Source: Sphaerosporella brunnea (Eukaryota; Ascomycota; Pezizomycetes; Pezizales; Pyronemataceae). From it: a stretch of 29,072 nt of DNA. The position numbers and the translations under genes were made by a program. Below are positions 1 through 10,411 of this stretch, one piece after another. Location of the stretch: NCBI GenBank assembly GCA_008704415.1, contig VXIS01000460.1, positions 1 to 29,072 on the forward strand, given 5' to 3'. The number at the start of each line of letters is the position of its first letter. Position 1 is the stretch's first letter. The notes under the pieces were generated by a model. That model had not been told where the DNA came from, ran no database searches, and saw nothing but the letters and a program-made list of their open reading frames with translations.

Positions 1-960
1 TTTTTGTGGGTGGAGATGGCTATCGTTATTGAAATGCGCCGCCGGGGTTAAGTATTTATTACATGGCTCCCCCCATTCGATCACTATCCATCCGATCAAG
101 ATCAAGATCAAGCCTTTCTACATAGACATTTCCGTTCACGATGTGCCGCTCAGACAGGCTCTACCAGAGCACATTGCTTCTTGCAACCGAGCATGAGCCG
201 CGCGACCTGCTTCTGAACTTTTTTTTTTTTTTCCCTTCAGGCTGGAACTGGAATCGTGAGAGCCTTCGATCGTGTGTGTGTGTGTGTGTGTGTGTGTGTC
301 CGTGGCAAAGCACCTTTGGGGAGTTTGGGTGGCCGGCTGCATTCGACGCATCGGATGGTTCGACGGGGTATATTTTGTTTGTTTGTTTGTAATCAAGCTT
401 GTTGTCTGTATTCGACCGCGAACGATCATGACAGACCCCCTACCTACCCTTATCTTGTTCGCCCCCCTTATTGATGCTATCTCATTGTCAAACTGCTGCC
501 ACCCAACCATAACAGAGAAAACAAAAGAAAAAGAAACAGGCATAAAAACCCATGGCCACCAGGGCCCGATCAGCTTCTCCCCCCCCCCCCCCCCATCCCC
601 CGCAACAGACTCAGACGGTGACGATGAACCATACTCCTCTGCGACGGATTGCCCAACCTTTGTATCCCGCAGAAACTGCAGGATATGCGTGCGAGGTGGG
701 CCTTCTCTCCTCCCGAAATAGCTCCGCTATTAACCGCCCGGTGCTTCCATCCCAGCTCTTTCTCCACAGAGCGCCAAAAAGCGCGCAAATCTGTGGAGGC
801 CATCGGTCGCACTGCTTGAACAGGTGCTCGCTTGCCCGAGTGACAAAACCAGCGCCCGTCGGAGCCCCTCTTGTGGAGCGCTTCTCCTCGAGCTACGGTG
901 GCCGGTAAGAAGCTGGTAATACCGGGATGCGAGCGCCGTTCTCTCCCCCTTGAGATCGGT
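1..960. other. Intergenic, microsatellite- and homopolymer-rich
   Basis: No reading frame here resembles a known protein. The stretch holds a (GT)14 microsatellite at 272-299, a T run near 219-232 and a run of 16 C at 579-594. The ORFs that cross it are low-complexity translations of these tracts. The right part (about 570-960) could be further decayed LINE sequence, because it abuts the relic at 970-1690, but I cannot align it. Confidence 0.6.
272..299. repeat. (GT)14 dinucleotide microsatellite
   Basis: This is an uninterrupted GT repeat of 28 bases in a non-coding spacer. It is directly visible and is likely length-polymorphic between strains. Confidence 0.95.
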
Positions 961-969
961 GTTCTCCTA

Positions 970-1690
970 CTTTCGGCAGTGTCTTTCTCTCCCCGCTGGG
1001 CCAAGGCGGTTCCACCGACTTCTGGGATCGGGGCGAGCTGGACGCATCGTCAGGCGCTGCGCGTAGCGGCTTTGATGGTTAGTCGAGCAGGTTGCTCTCG
1101 GCCAGAAGCGCCCCAAGCGGGCGGGGGCTGATGGGAGAGCTCCCAGGGTCGACCGGGCCATGCGGGTTATCGCGAGCTGGTAAGCCGGGGGCGGCCTCAG
1201 ACCACGCCAGCTAGAGGGGCGGATGATCCCACGAGACTCCTCAGGCGCCCGGGGCAATGCACTTTCCTCCGGGGTGAGAGAAGACATGCCAACGTGTGGC
1301 CGTCCTTGACATGTGCGACGGAGTGGGGAAACGGACACCCGTCTCTGACCAGTTGCGGGAGAAGAGGATGGATTCTGTTTTTGTCGTCCCGAAAGCTATC
1401 TGTCGTCGACAAAGGAGAGCCCCCCTCCACCTGCTGCTCCACCGCTTTGTGCATCTCCGCGATGTAAATGGCGAAGAGAATGGGGGGAGGCTGGTGAGCC
1501 TTGAGGAAGTCCAGTGGTGGCCTGCATCTTCCGCGCCATCGACCACCATACGCACTCTCGCCTGTCCCGCATGAAGCTATCTATCGGTCCACATAACCAG
1601 ATTCCTACCCAGCTGGATATTCCGCATCTCCCGAAGAGACACAGATGGGGGTCCCACAGCATCCCCGAAAACCCGCAGCCAGAGTCCAGG
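970..1690 (-). pseudogene. Decayed LINE (non-LTR) reverse transcriptase relic
   Basis: On the minus strand, pieces of a fungal LINE reverse transcriptase appear in order but in different frames. First comes a block ending REMRNIQLGRNLVMWTDR (1577-1640), then SFMRDRR and TTGLPQGSP (the RT motif-B region), then MHKAVEQQVEGG (1454 downward), then SFVDD (the RT catalytic box, normally F-x-D-D), and then TTKTESILFSRNWSE and HMSRTATRW in a further frame. A later segment, GLRPPPAYQLAIT, matches the usual post-RT thumb region. At least three frame changes are needed, and sequence between the FVDD box and the KTESILFSR block seems to be missing, so it cannot encode a working enzyme. The ends are approximate. 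The family assignment (Tad/jockey-like group of fungal LINEs) rests on motif recognition only. Confidence 0.75.
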
Positions 1691-1896
1691 GTTTTTGACA
1701 ACTTCTTGCCCCCCCCCCCACCCCCACGAGCACACCCCTTCAAGCCAACAGCTCTGCCTCCAGCTTGAACATCCAGGCCACAACATGAACGGCCCGTGCG
1801 TCACGAACCCCCTGCAGCGGTAGATGAAAAAGCATGCGTGCGCAGTGAAGCGTGTGTATGCATCACAAACACAACACCCCCTCCCCCCCGCGCACA

Positions 1897-2433
1897 ATGC
1901 CACAGGCGAACGCACCCAACAGCCTGTTCCACACGTTCCAGTCGGCCGGGCTGGACCCCGCCGCCGTGCTCCCGCCGCACGTCCACACCTTGTATCAAAT
2001 CCTCCACGCCTGCGCCGCGCGGGTCAACGCGTTGACCACCGCGATCGACGGCTTCCGCGGCGCGCTCATAATGCCCGAGAGCACTGCCCGCGCCACCGAC
2101 GCCGAACACCGCAGGTACCACAGCCTCCGCCCGCGCCTGGCCGAGCTGAGCGCAGAGCAGAAACGCCTCAGCATCCGGGTGATGCAGGTGTGGAACCACA
2201 TGGCCAGGCTGGACGACGCGGGGGCGTTCGAAGCCGATGCCGACGAACTGGAGCAGCAGCAGCGGCGCGGGATGTCGTTGCGAGACGTCAAAGCCGGCCT
2301 GTGGGACCAGTTGCGGGCTTCGCGCAAGGAGAGGAAGGAGGCGATGGCCGCCGTGGACCAACTGGATGCGGCGCTACACAGATTCCGCTGGATCATTTAC
2401 ATGGGCGGACCTGGGTTGTGTAGTAGCTGTTGA
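1897..2433 (+). CDS. Hypothetical protein, 178 aa, helical/coiled-coil
   Basis: This is a single-exon frame. I choose the ATG at 1897 (context CGCACAATGCC, good for fungi) over the in-frame ATG at 1852, which would add 15 low-complexity residues. The protein is rich in Ala, Arg, Glu and Leu. After a short N-terminus, long helices dominate (about residues 20-55, 65-105 and 115-165), with heptad-like spacing around the ELEQQQRRGMSLRDV region. It ends in a short hydrophobic, Cys-containing tail (GGPGLCSSC). I see no signal peptide, zinc site or catalytic motif, and I do not recognise the family. Strong GC bias at third positions and a frame kept open over 530 bases argue that it is a real gene. 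A T-rich stretch followed by A-rich sequence (2458-2493) lies just after the stop. A structural or regulatory coiled-coil role is only a guess. Confidence 0.6.
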   Translation: MPQANAPNSLFHTFQSAGLDPAAVLPPHVHTLYQILHACAARVNALTTAIDGFRGALIMPESTARATDAEHRRYHSLRPRLAELSAEQKRLSIRVMQVWNHMARLDDAGAFEADADELEQQQRRGMSLRDVKAGLWDQLRASRKERKEAMAAVDQLDAALHRFRWIIYMGGPGLCSSC

Positions 2434-4445
2434 TTGTGAAACGGCCGCCGTATTCATCCTTTTTATTTTTTATTTTTTTTAGAAAAAAAAAACAGCTTTT
2501 ATATACCCCTCAACTTGGCGCAATGTGCAGCTTACATACCCTTTAAGAGTACTAACTAGAGCCCCCAAAAAGGGAAGTCTTACTACTCGTCACTAAGGAA
2601 GAGAGATAAGGTTGGTTGCGGCGCAGTCACGACGCCACTTGTCCGGGTGCGTGCAAATAACGGCCGGCGGTTGGAGAAAACCTAGTTGAAGCAGACGGGG
2701 CGGTGGAAATGGAAAAAATCCAAGTTCCGGATCAGGCTGGATGTGCTCGGGGGCGGGGGGCGTATTGACAGCCACGGACGGGTGTCATCCATAGGGCGGG
2801 TGGGATATATAGGCCTTTTTTGGCACAATAATGGCCTGGTGTGATAGGCAGGGCGGGCCAATCCAGGTAAACGGCCCGGCTTTGATTTTGCACATCCAGC
2901 CCCGGGCCCCCACGGCACTCAAGTACTGAAGACATTGCGACCCGCGTGAGGACTAGGGAGATTGCGAGGCATTGTGATTGTCTTTCTCCCGAGGGGTGTG
3001 TTTTTTGTTGGAGTTTTGTGCGGAAAAAAAAAAAAACATAAGTGTATTATCTATATAACAGCCAGGAACTGGGCTAGTTTTGGGCAAGCGGTGGTAATTA
3101 TATAAGCGCTTGGCGTAGACTTGCTCACAAAAATAACAATTTTTGCGCTAAAAATTACCTTTTCGGGTAATTTTTGACCCCCCCCCCCGGTCGCCCAGAT
3201 GAATGTCCACACCACACTCTGGTTCAAGGCGTCCCCAACTGTATGGCCAACATGTTTTGCTCGCATCGTCCGGCCTGGCACGTTACGGAATTGCCCAACC
3301 GTCGTCGTCGCGGAAGGCGGTGTCGTAGCATGGAAGGCTGTCCCGACCATCAGAACATGCCTTTGACAGCTATGGATACGGCAGAGCAAGTACCTCTATG
3401 AATGAGCAGCAGTTTCTGCAGCATGTCTGCGGCCAGCAACTGGGCCCACTCATCATCCGGCGCATACGCTCCAGCTCGGAGCATGCGTAGCGCGACGCGG
3501 GAAGCTGCGAGGACTTACCATTGGCGGACGATCTTTGCATTGTGAGTAGGATGAACCCTAGCGAGAGAGAGAGAGAGACCTTACCGCGTGTGCAAGCGCG
3601 CATCGAAAAGGGGCGTGTAAATCGGAACGCAGCAGCGACTGCGTTGACATTTCCTCTCCACGCAATGTGTGCGCCCCTCAATCCCCGGACCGCGTCCCCC
3701 ATCCCGTCGCCACGTCCGGGTAGTGGTCATTGGGGGGGGGGGGGGGAGGGGGGAGTGCTTGAATATGAGATGCTCCCCCAAGTGCACCCCCCCACAATCA
3801 TCGTCTGGTGTCTGGTGTCTCCCCATCGCGGAACCCGGTAACTCCTCTCCTCTCCCAAACCAAGATGGTATTGTTGCGGGTGGTTCTCAATACCCAACCA
3901 GCCAGCCAGCCAGGCTGTCATGGTGGTGGTGGTGGTGGCGTTGTCGCTCAGGGTTGCTTCACTGGACGTCACTCTGCACTGCCTGCTAGGTCAACAGCTA
4001 CTAACACGGCAATCTCCCCACAGTTTGCGAGCGTCGTTTGTCAAGCTTTTCGTTGAAAGTTGTGGGGAGGGGGGAGGCAATACTTAACTCTGACCTGTGA
4101 GATGTTTTCTTTTCTTTTTTTTCTTTTTTTTTTTTTTTTTCTGGTGGCTTCTGGTGGCTTCTGGTAGACTCGTCGTGAAAAACGGACAATGGGATAGAGG
4201 GGTTTGGGGAACAAGGTAGAGAAGAAGAACACACCGTCATGGATCTATTTCTTGCCGGATCCGCTATCTAAAACCTGGTCGTAAGTTATATATAAAAAAA
4301 AGGAAAATAATAATAATAATAAAAAATCCCCAAAATCCCCAAAATCCCGAATACCAAATCCCAAACTCAAGCACCTCAAATTTTCTTCCTCCTCCTCCTC
4401 CCACAATGACACCACCCCATCCCCAAGAAGCCCCGATCTTCGAGG
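2434..4445. other. Gene-poor spacer between hypothetical gene and dynamin 3' end
   Basis: I can support no gene in this stretch. It contains a T-tract/A-tract pair at 2460-2493, a perfect 10-bp hairpin at 3150-3175, C and G homopolymers (run of 15 G at 3732-3746), GA and GGT short repeats, a T-rich tract at about 4104-4140 and a repeated CTGGTGGCTT decamer at 4141-4165. On the minus strand at 3310-3520 one frame (around 3400-3500) reads like protein (DDEWAQLLAADMLQKLLLIH) and has possible splice signals next to it (GTAAGG near 3580, GTAAGT near 3520). I could not assemble a consistent multi-exon model. The 3' UTR of the dynamin gene presumably lies at the right end. Confidence 0.5.
3150..3175. 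other. Perfect 10-bp inverted repeat (hairpin)
   Basis: AAAAATTACC (3150-3159) is followed by a 6-base loop and then GGTAATTTTT (3166-3175), its exact reverse complement. It lies in an AT-rich spacer immediately before a C homopolymer. The function is unknown; it could be a 3'-end structure or a trace of a small mobile element. Confidence 0.8.
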
Positions 4446-6785
4446 TCAAACATACCCCGCGTTCGCAATAGCCCTCGCGGCCTCCAGCCGCTCCAGCTTC
4501 TCGGTGAGCGCGTGGCGAGTGTTGATGACCGAAAAATCCTCGCCCGCAATGCCCTGCAGCTCCTCGGGCGTCATCTTCCCGACCAGCGCCGGCGAGAAGG
4601 CCTGCACGCTTCCATTCGGGCCCAGGAAATGGCGCTCGATGACCTGCAGGCAGACGCAGTCGATGAACCTGGTTCTGGCCGCGTAGTAGTAGGACCTGAG
4701 GTAGTCGTAGATCTCGGTCACGGCCTGCTGCTCGCGCGATTTGTACGAGAGGTTGAAGGTGCTCAGCAGGCCCTCCCACGTCAGCCACTGCCGCCCCTCC
4801 TCGTCCGTTTTGTCCGCTTTGCGGTTGGCCTCGAGCTCCTCCGTCATGCGCTTCTTGCGGATCCCGTCCAGCGTGCTCACGAACCCGTCGTCGTACGTCA
4901 GCATCACCTCGCCGTGCTCCGTCACCAGGATCTTCTGCAGCTCCTCGTTGGCGTTGTCGAACGTCTTGGAGAACCGCGGGCCGAGGAAGCCCGCGAGTTT
5001 CCCGCGCAGCTCCGAGTCCGGGCATTGGTCGAGCATCAGGCGGCGGATGAATTCGTTCACCTCGGCGCCGACGTTGGCGATGTGCTCGCGCGCGATGTCG
5101 CCCCACCCGGCCGTCTGCATGCGGAAGAGGGTCTTGAACACATCCGGGTTCACCATGCCGTCGAGCTCCACGCCGCGCGAGCGGCGATGCACGGTCAGGA
5201 TCCAGTCGTGGACTTCCTCCTGGTCCTTGGTGGCGAAATCGTGCAGGTGGCCCTTCAGCTTGACGCGCTCGGCGAACGCGTCGTTGAGGTTCCGGATCTT
5301 GGTGCGCAGGCGGAGGTCGTCGTTTTCGAGCTGCAGCCGGTACAGACCCATCAAGGCGTCTCTGGCGAGGACCTGGAAGTTATTCGCCAGCTCGATCAGC
5401 ACGCTGCGCTGCTGCTCCGCCGTCTCCCTCGCCGCACCGAGATCCGCGATCGCCGCTTTCAGCTCGCACACTTTCTTCTCCAGCTCCTTGACCAGCAGCG
5501 GGTACTCCTTGCGCACGTGCTCGTACAGCAGGTCCCGCAGGAACCGCTCCAGCGCGGGGATCCCGCAGCGGTTGCGGTCCAGCTGCCGCCACGGCTCCGT
5601 CTGGAAAAACGCTCGCTCGTTTTTGCCCCGTTGCTCGCTGGTCACGCCTTTGCGCACCTCGTCCGTGGACCGGTTGCGCACCACGAACCATCCGTGCGTG
5701 AGTGTGGTCACCCGGTTGCGTGCGACGTCGATCACTCGGCTCTCGTCGCCCGCTTGCACCGCGTCCGGCTTTGTCAGCAGCCCCACCGTGCGCGAGCCGC
5801 GGGGGTCTGCGTCTTTGGCGAGGCGGAAGACCTTCTGGTTCGCGGTTTCGTGGAGGGCGGAAGCTACGGCTCTGTGGGCGATCAGTATCCGTCCGGGATG
5901 AACAAACACACAAACAAACATTTACTTACAAGATGATAGTCCTGCTCTCGGCAAGGTATCGCTTCACCATGTTCTCAACGACCACAAGGTCGTCCTCACT
6001 CTGGTACTTAGTAGCACCTAGCCCAACGTCAGCCTCTTCTCATGGGAGGCGGGGGGGAGGGGGGAAACTCACTCTGAAACAAGCCCGGCACATCCACCAC
6101 GCTGAAATGCGGCCTCGCAGGCCCAGAGAGCTCAATCTTGAGCACATCGTCTCCAAACCTAGCGCCGGCCCCGGAAGTAGCATCCACAGGCACCTCCTCG
6201 CCCGGGGCGGGAAGTCCCATCGTCTTGGAAGCCTACCAACCGACCAATCTCAGCCACAGCTCATACCTGGGGCTTTGGGGGGGGGGGTTCCTACCTCCGC
6301 CAACACCTCCGCAAAAATCTCCGGCGTCAACGCCTTCACCTTGCGCGTAAACGCTTTCAGAAACCCCTGCCGCGAGGGCTCGCTATCCTTTGCGGGGATG
6401 ATGGTGACCACCACGCTCTCGTGCGCTGTGCGCCGGAAATTGATCTGCGTGGCGAACCGCGTGCACAGCGTGCTGGCCACCGGGAACGGGATGCCGGTGA
6501 GAGCTTCCAGCACCGAAGACTTGCCGGAGGACTGGTCGCCGACCACGACCAGCTGCTTACATTAGCATCGAGGAAAAGGAGGAAGAGGAAGAGGAGACTT
6601 ACCTGAGGAAGCGAAATATCTTCGCTCACACCGCACTCGCGCAGCTTATCGATGATTTCAAACAGCCGGACCAGCTCGCGGGACTCGAAGCCGGCGGTGT
6701 TGCCGACGGTTTCAGGCTTTGCAGGTGTAGCTGCTTCTCCTCCTCCTCCTCCTGCAGCTCCGTTTCCCTTCTTTGGAATACCCAT
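4446..6785 (-). CDS. Dynamin-family GTPase (Mx/Vps1-like), 704 aa, five exons
   Basis: Exons on the minus strand are 6785-6603, 6552-6295, 6232-6073, 6017-5930 and 5871-4446. Introns of 50, 62, 55 and 58 nt all have GT-AG ends, and the lengths sum to exactly 705 codons. Dynamin-type large GTPases hydrolyse GTP to drive oligomerisation and membrane constriction or scission. G1 is GDQSSGKSS (66-74), G3 is DVPG (194-197) and G4 is TKPD (263-266). The long helical middle/stalk region follows, and a C-terminal GTPase-effector region starts near 610 (EELQGIAGEDFSVI). No pleckstrin-homology domain or Pro-rich tail is apparent, so it belongs to the Mx/Vps1-like class of fungal dynamins rather than classical dynamin. 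The start MGIPKKGNG sits in a good context; in-frame upstream Met codons (up to 7028) would add a low-complexity leader. Intron 1 ends in a tandem acceptor (AAGCAG), so an extra Gln before the P-loop is possible. Confidence 0.9.
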
Positions 6786-7692
6786 GGTGGTGGTGGTGTC
6801 GCGAGTTTCTGACCACGATTCTTGCGTCTCTTGCCACGCTTCTTCTTCTCCGTGCGGCTCTATTCCTTCCCCGTGTGTGTCTGTCTGCGTCGCAGCTGCC
6901 GCAGTCGTAGCCGGCGTAATCAAGATCTCAGCAGGCGGTCCGACGAGACGTTGCAGCAGCGTCGAAGCGGTGAACATCTGGGGGAAAAGGGGGGGAGGGG
7001 GGGGGGGGCGTATCCGGCGCTGGGTCACGGCTTTTGTACTTTTTTTTTTTGTACTGCCTGCCCCCCGCCTTCCTCCTGCCTGCCTGCCCGCCCGCCTGCC
7101 TTTTTTTTCTTTATGGGCGGGGGGGAGGGTGAGGAGGAATCCGCTTGCTTGCTTGCTTGCTTGCTTGCTTGCGTGCTTCTAAGTGCAAGAAAAGAAAAGA
7201 AAAAAAAACCACCAAACAGCAAACAGCAAACATCAAACATCATCAAGCATCAAACATGCTGCAGCTTGCCGTTGCACGCACGGTGTTGGCTCTCTCGCTC
7301 TCTCGCTCGCTCGCTGCTGCTGCTGCTGTTTGATATCGATACCTACCACGCACGCATGCATGCACCCGGCCCACAACTGCAGAGCAATCACGGCAATCAC
7401 GGCAATCACGCCGCAGGTGCAAAAGCCCCCCCCCCCCCCTCCAGCTCTCTCTGCCAGCATAGTGTGCAGACAAAAAAACCCGGGGGGAGGGGGGAGGGGG
7501 AGGAGGTTTGCATTTTGCATACCCGCTGGTGAATTTTGTTGGGAGGCGGGGTTGATACAGAGAAATTTCTCATTACCACAAAAAAATAAAAAAAATAAAA
7601 ATTCCCCCCCCGACAATTCCCTCCGCAACACCACCAAAAAAAGGAAGAGAGGGGGGAACAAAGAGAGAGGGAGAAAAAAAAACCCCCCCCCC
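6786..7692. other. Spacer between Ku70 3' end and dynamin 5' end, simple repeats
   Basis: There is no supportable gene. The stretch holds the dynamin 5' region, G runs at about 6980-7010, TGCC-type repeats at 7077-7101, (GCTT)7 at 7143-7170, CTCGCTCG and (GCT)n repeats at 7290-7329, a C run at about 7427-7440 and A/C-rich homopolymers at 7580-7690 that form the Ku70 3' region. ORFs crossing it are translations of these repeats. Confidence 0.7.
7143..7170. repeat. (GCTT)7 tetranucleotide microsatellite
   Basis: Seven consecutive GCTT units are visible in the spacer upstream of the dynamin gene. It is likely unstable in length. Confidence 0.9.
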
Positions 7693-9690
7693 CTACTTCG
7701 TCTCAAAAAACTCCTCACACCTCTCCAGCAGGTCCGCCTTCTTCCCGCTAGTACTCAGCCCATTGGCCGCCAAAAACTCCTTCAGCACGACCACCGTACA
7801 TTTCGCGAGCTGTCCCTTTTCCCACAGCGCCCTGACATCGGTCCCTGCCGTTTCTTTCACCTTCTTGGCTTTCGGCGGCGGCGCAGCAGCAGCGTCGTCT
7901 CCCTCGCCTTTGACTCTCTTTGTTCCCCGCTTCGGCTTCTCGGGCAGAACCTGCACCGTGACGCTTGCGGCGGACGCCTGCAGCTGGTCGCCCCACTCGA
8001 GCACAAGCTCGCCGGCGTGTTTGTTGATAGCCTTGTAGTTCGGCAGCGTGCGGTCGACGGGGGTGTCGGGCACCTCGTCTTCCAGCGCGATGGCCTGCAG
8101 GATCCGATAGTGCCACTGCAAGCTCGGGTTTTCGTATTTCTCAGGCACGTAGGCTTTGGGCATGTGCAGCTGCTTGACGATGGCGCGCATCCGGTCGGTA
8201 AGCGCGCTTGGCGCGGGGTTTGGGGGCACCTCGGGGTTTTGGCGGATATCGTCTGCGAAGGGCCGGTGGATCATGAAGAAGCCTGGCGGCTGGAGTTGCC
8301 GGCCGGACGCCGGGTCGACGATTTCCTCGCTCGGGTAGAGGTAGCATACGGCGGGCGAGGAGTTTCTACGCGTGATGGCCCACACTTGCGCCACCCTGTT
8401 TGACTCCAGCAGTTTGTTGTGAAGTGCTGTGAAGGTGCGCGTGGAGCCGATGTAGTCCTTCTCGTCCGGGTACAGAAACTGCGCCGGCTTTACGTTGTGG
8501 GTGAAGTCCACCGCGGCGGCGGGCTTGAAGCCGATGATGCGGATCGTGGGCGGGCCGAAGTCGCGCATAGCTTTCATTTCCTCATCCGAAAAGACGATCT
8601 GCTCCCCGCCGAATTTGTACGCTTTTTTGAACTGTGCCTTTGGGCCGAGTATGACGTCTTCGCCATCCTCCCCTGCGGTCGTCATTGTCGTGCTGCCTTG
8701 CACGATCTGTGCCTTTTCCCCGCTGGTCCAGATGTAGTGGGACCGCCCCTTTTCTTGCTTTTTGAAGAGGATGTACCCCTTGACGCCGATGCTTAGACCC
8801 GGCCCGATCTCGAGCGTGGTCGAGAACTGTGCGCGCTTTGGAGTGGCCTTGGAGCGGATGCTGGTTATCATCTCCTTGAGCTTTGTCGTGCCGCGTCCCG
8901 TGAGGGGTAAAGGCCTGTCATCGTCCTCGTCATCGGCGGTCTTGTAGATGATATCGTCGTAGAACTTGGTCGTGTCGAACTTCCCCTTCTTCCCTGGGTT
9001 GGACATGAAGAACGGGTCGATCTGCACGCCCAAGTCGTAAAGATCCCTAGCCCGCGTGATGGCACTCTGCTTGAGAGGCTTATCCTTGGCATGGGGATCG
9101 TCGTCGTCGGTGATCAGGAACAGCTTCCTGCTCTGGAAGTTGGGGGCACGGGTGGTAAAGATCTGGTTTGCGGCGAAGAGGACATTCGGAATCGAGACCT
9201 GCGACTTGTCGCAGGGGACCATCAACTCATCGAACGCAGCTTCGTCTTCCAGCAGCGTTTTGAGCTCGCGGATAGCCCCTGCTTCCGGCACGTCCAGATC
9301 CATCACCTGGTAGATGTGCTCGAAGCTCCCGCCGGCGAACCGCGCTTGCTCCGTGCCGAACAGGATTATCCCCATCAGGTCGTTCGGGTTCGAGATTATG
9401 CGCGATTGAAGCACCGAGTAGGCGCATTCCAGCGCTGTGCGCACGGCAGAGCTGGGCGCGGATGTCTTTTTCCTGGCGTCCTCGTCTTCGTCCGGGTGCT
9501 CGGCCAACATGCTGGGCGAGACGTGGATGGCGAAGAGGATCGCATCTTTTTGGTCTGTGTAGCGCTGGGACGCGTCAGGTTACAGTTTCGGGGATAGCAA
9601 GAAGGCAAGAGGAATTACGGAAACGTCTTCATCCTCTTCTTCCTCCACGATCTCGTCGTCTTTCGGCGTCCATTCTTTGGAGTGGGACAT
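7693..9690 (-). CDS. ku70: Ku70, DNA end-binding subunit of NHEJ, 647 aa, two exons
   Basis: Exon 1 is 9690-9619 (24 codons) and exon 2 is 9564-7693. The 54-nt intron has donor GTAATT, a CTGAC branch site and a CAG acceptor, and the phase is preserved. With Ku80, Ku70 forms a ring that threads onto broken DNA ends and recruits the ligase machinery; it also acts at telomeres. Domains in order are an acidic N-terminus (EEEEDED), a von Willebrand A-like alpha/beta domain (about 28-240, starting QKDAILFAIHVSPSM), the Ku core beta-barrel (about 250-520, including SIGVKGYILFKKQEKGR and HYIWTSGEKA), a basic linker with a nuclear-localisation-like KAKKVKE and a C-terminal SAP domain (about 601-647, LKEFLAANGLSTSGKKADLL). 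The length matches fungal Ku70 (600-650 aa). I see no disruption. The start was chosen as the first ATG (context GAACC/ACATG) that splices in frame into the vWA domain. A RING gene lies 140 bp upstream in the same direction. Confidence 0.93.
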
Positions 9691-9829
9691 GGTTGCGGCT
9701 GTTGGGAGGTGAGTGGTGGTGTGAGGCGGTTGGCAGAAGACGCGTTGTGGTGATGTGCTTGACGCGAGGCGCGACACAAACACGTGATGTCATGTCGACT
9801 CGATTCTCGGGCCTTCCATGCGAACAATA

Positions 9830-10183
9830 TTATCTCCGAATCAACGTATAACGCCCACCCGACCCAGCACCAGTCTCTCCCGCTCCACCACCAGCAGCAG
9901 CATCACCTCCACGCTGCGGCCGCTTCTGCAGCCTCCTCCCAGGCTTTGGCCACATCTCGCGCAGCACATCCGCACCGCACTGCGGGCACAGCATAGCAGA
10001 CAAGCCCTCCCGGCGTTTCTGGACCGAAAACTCGACCCAGCAGTCTACATGCCATTTGTAGTGGCCACACGGTTTCAGGATCGGGCCTTCTGTCTGGTCG
10101 ACTTCTTTGGCGCACACTTTACAGGCGAAAGCTTTGGAGGCCGAAAGCTTTTTGGCGAGGGTTTTGAGCTTGATGAACACCAT
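9830..10183 (-). CDS. Small RING-H2 finger protein, 117 aa
   Basis: The start is the ATG at 10183 (AAACATGGT context). The same frame is open further upstream to 10324, but that extension is hydrophobic and repeat-like and I do not use it. A compact zinc-binding module fills the middle: C21, C24, C39, H41, H45, C48, C66 and C69. The order C-C-C-H-H-C-C-C is the RING-H2 (C3H2C3) cross-brace pattern, with CGHYKWHVDC and CPQCG as its hallmark segments. Such domains normally bind an E2 and make the protein a ubiquitin ligase. The N-terminus is basic (KLKTLAKKLSASK). The C-terminus is Gly/Ala-rich, low in complexity and probably disordered. There is no membrane segment. It lies 140 bp upstream of Ku70, same strand. 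Ligase function and any link to Ku70 are inference. Confidence 0.75.
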   Translation of the reverse strand: MVFIKLKTLAKKLSASKAFACKVCAKEVDQTEGPILKPCGHYKWHVDCWVEFSVQKRREGLSAMLCPQCGADVLREMWPKPGRRLQKRPQRGGDAAAGGGAGETGAGSGGRYTLIRR

Positions 10184-10411
10184 GTTTGCGTTTTGGGAGG
10201 GAGAGAGAGAGGGAAAGGAGGGGTATTTATCTGCCCAGGGGCAGCCGTTGAAATAGAAGGACGAATTCAAGACCTCCATTGTCGCCAAAACCACAAATAC
10301 AAAGAAAGCAAACGCAGCTGGCACACGTTACCTGTAACATCAACATCAACAAGCCCAAACTCTTGACTATCATGTCGCAAAATCAAAAGATAAAGAACAC
10401 TCTCTCTCCGC

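Noticed and set aside
3310..3700. Possible spliced minus-strand gene with a DDEWAQLLAADMLQ-type exon
   Set aside because: Donor and acceptor candidates could not be combined into a model that keeps the frame, and no family was recognised.
4741..5901. Ser/Arg-rich plus-strand ORF of 386 aa
   Set aside because: Another shadow of dynamin exon 5, with composition set by the complementary codons.
4512..5936. Long plus-strand ORF of 474 aa opposite the dynamin gene
   Set aside because: It is the antisense shadow of the GC-rich dynamin exon 5; the minus strand has all GTPase motifs in a spliced frame.
7183..8403. Plus-strand ORF of 406 aa across the Ku70 3' end
   Set aside because: Its first third is microsatellite translation and the rest is antisense to Ku70.
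9370..9400. tRNA-like T-loop word GGTTCGAGA
   Set aside because: It lies inside the Ku70 coding exon and no cloverleaf arms can be drawn around it.
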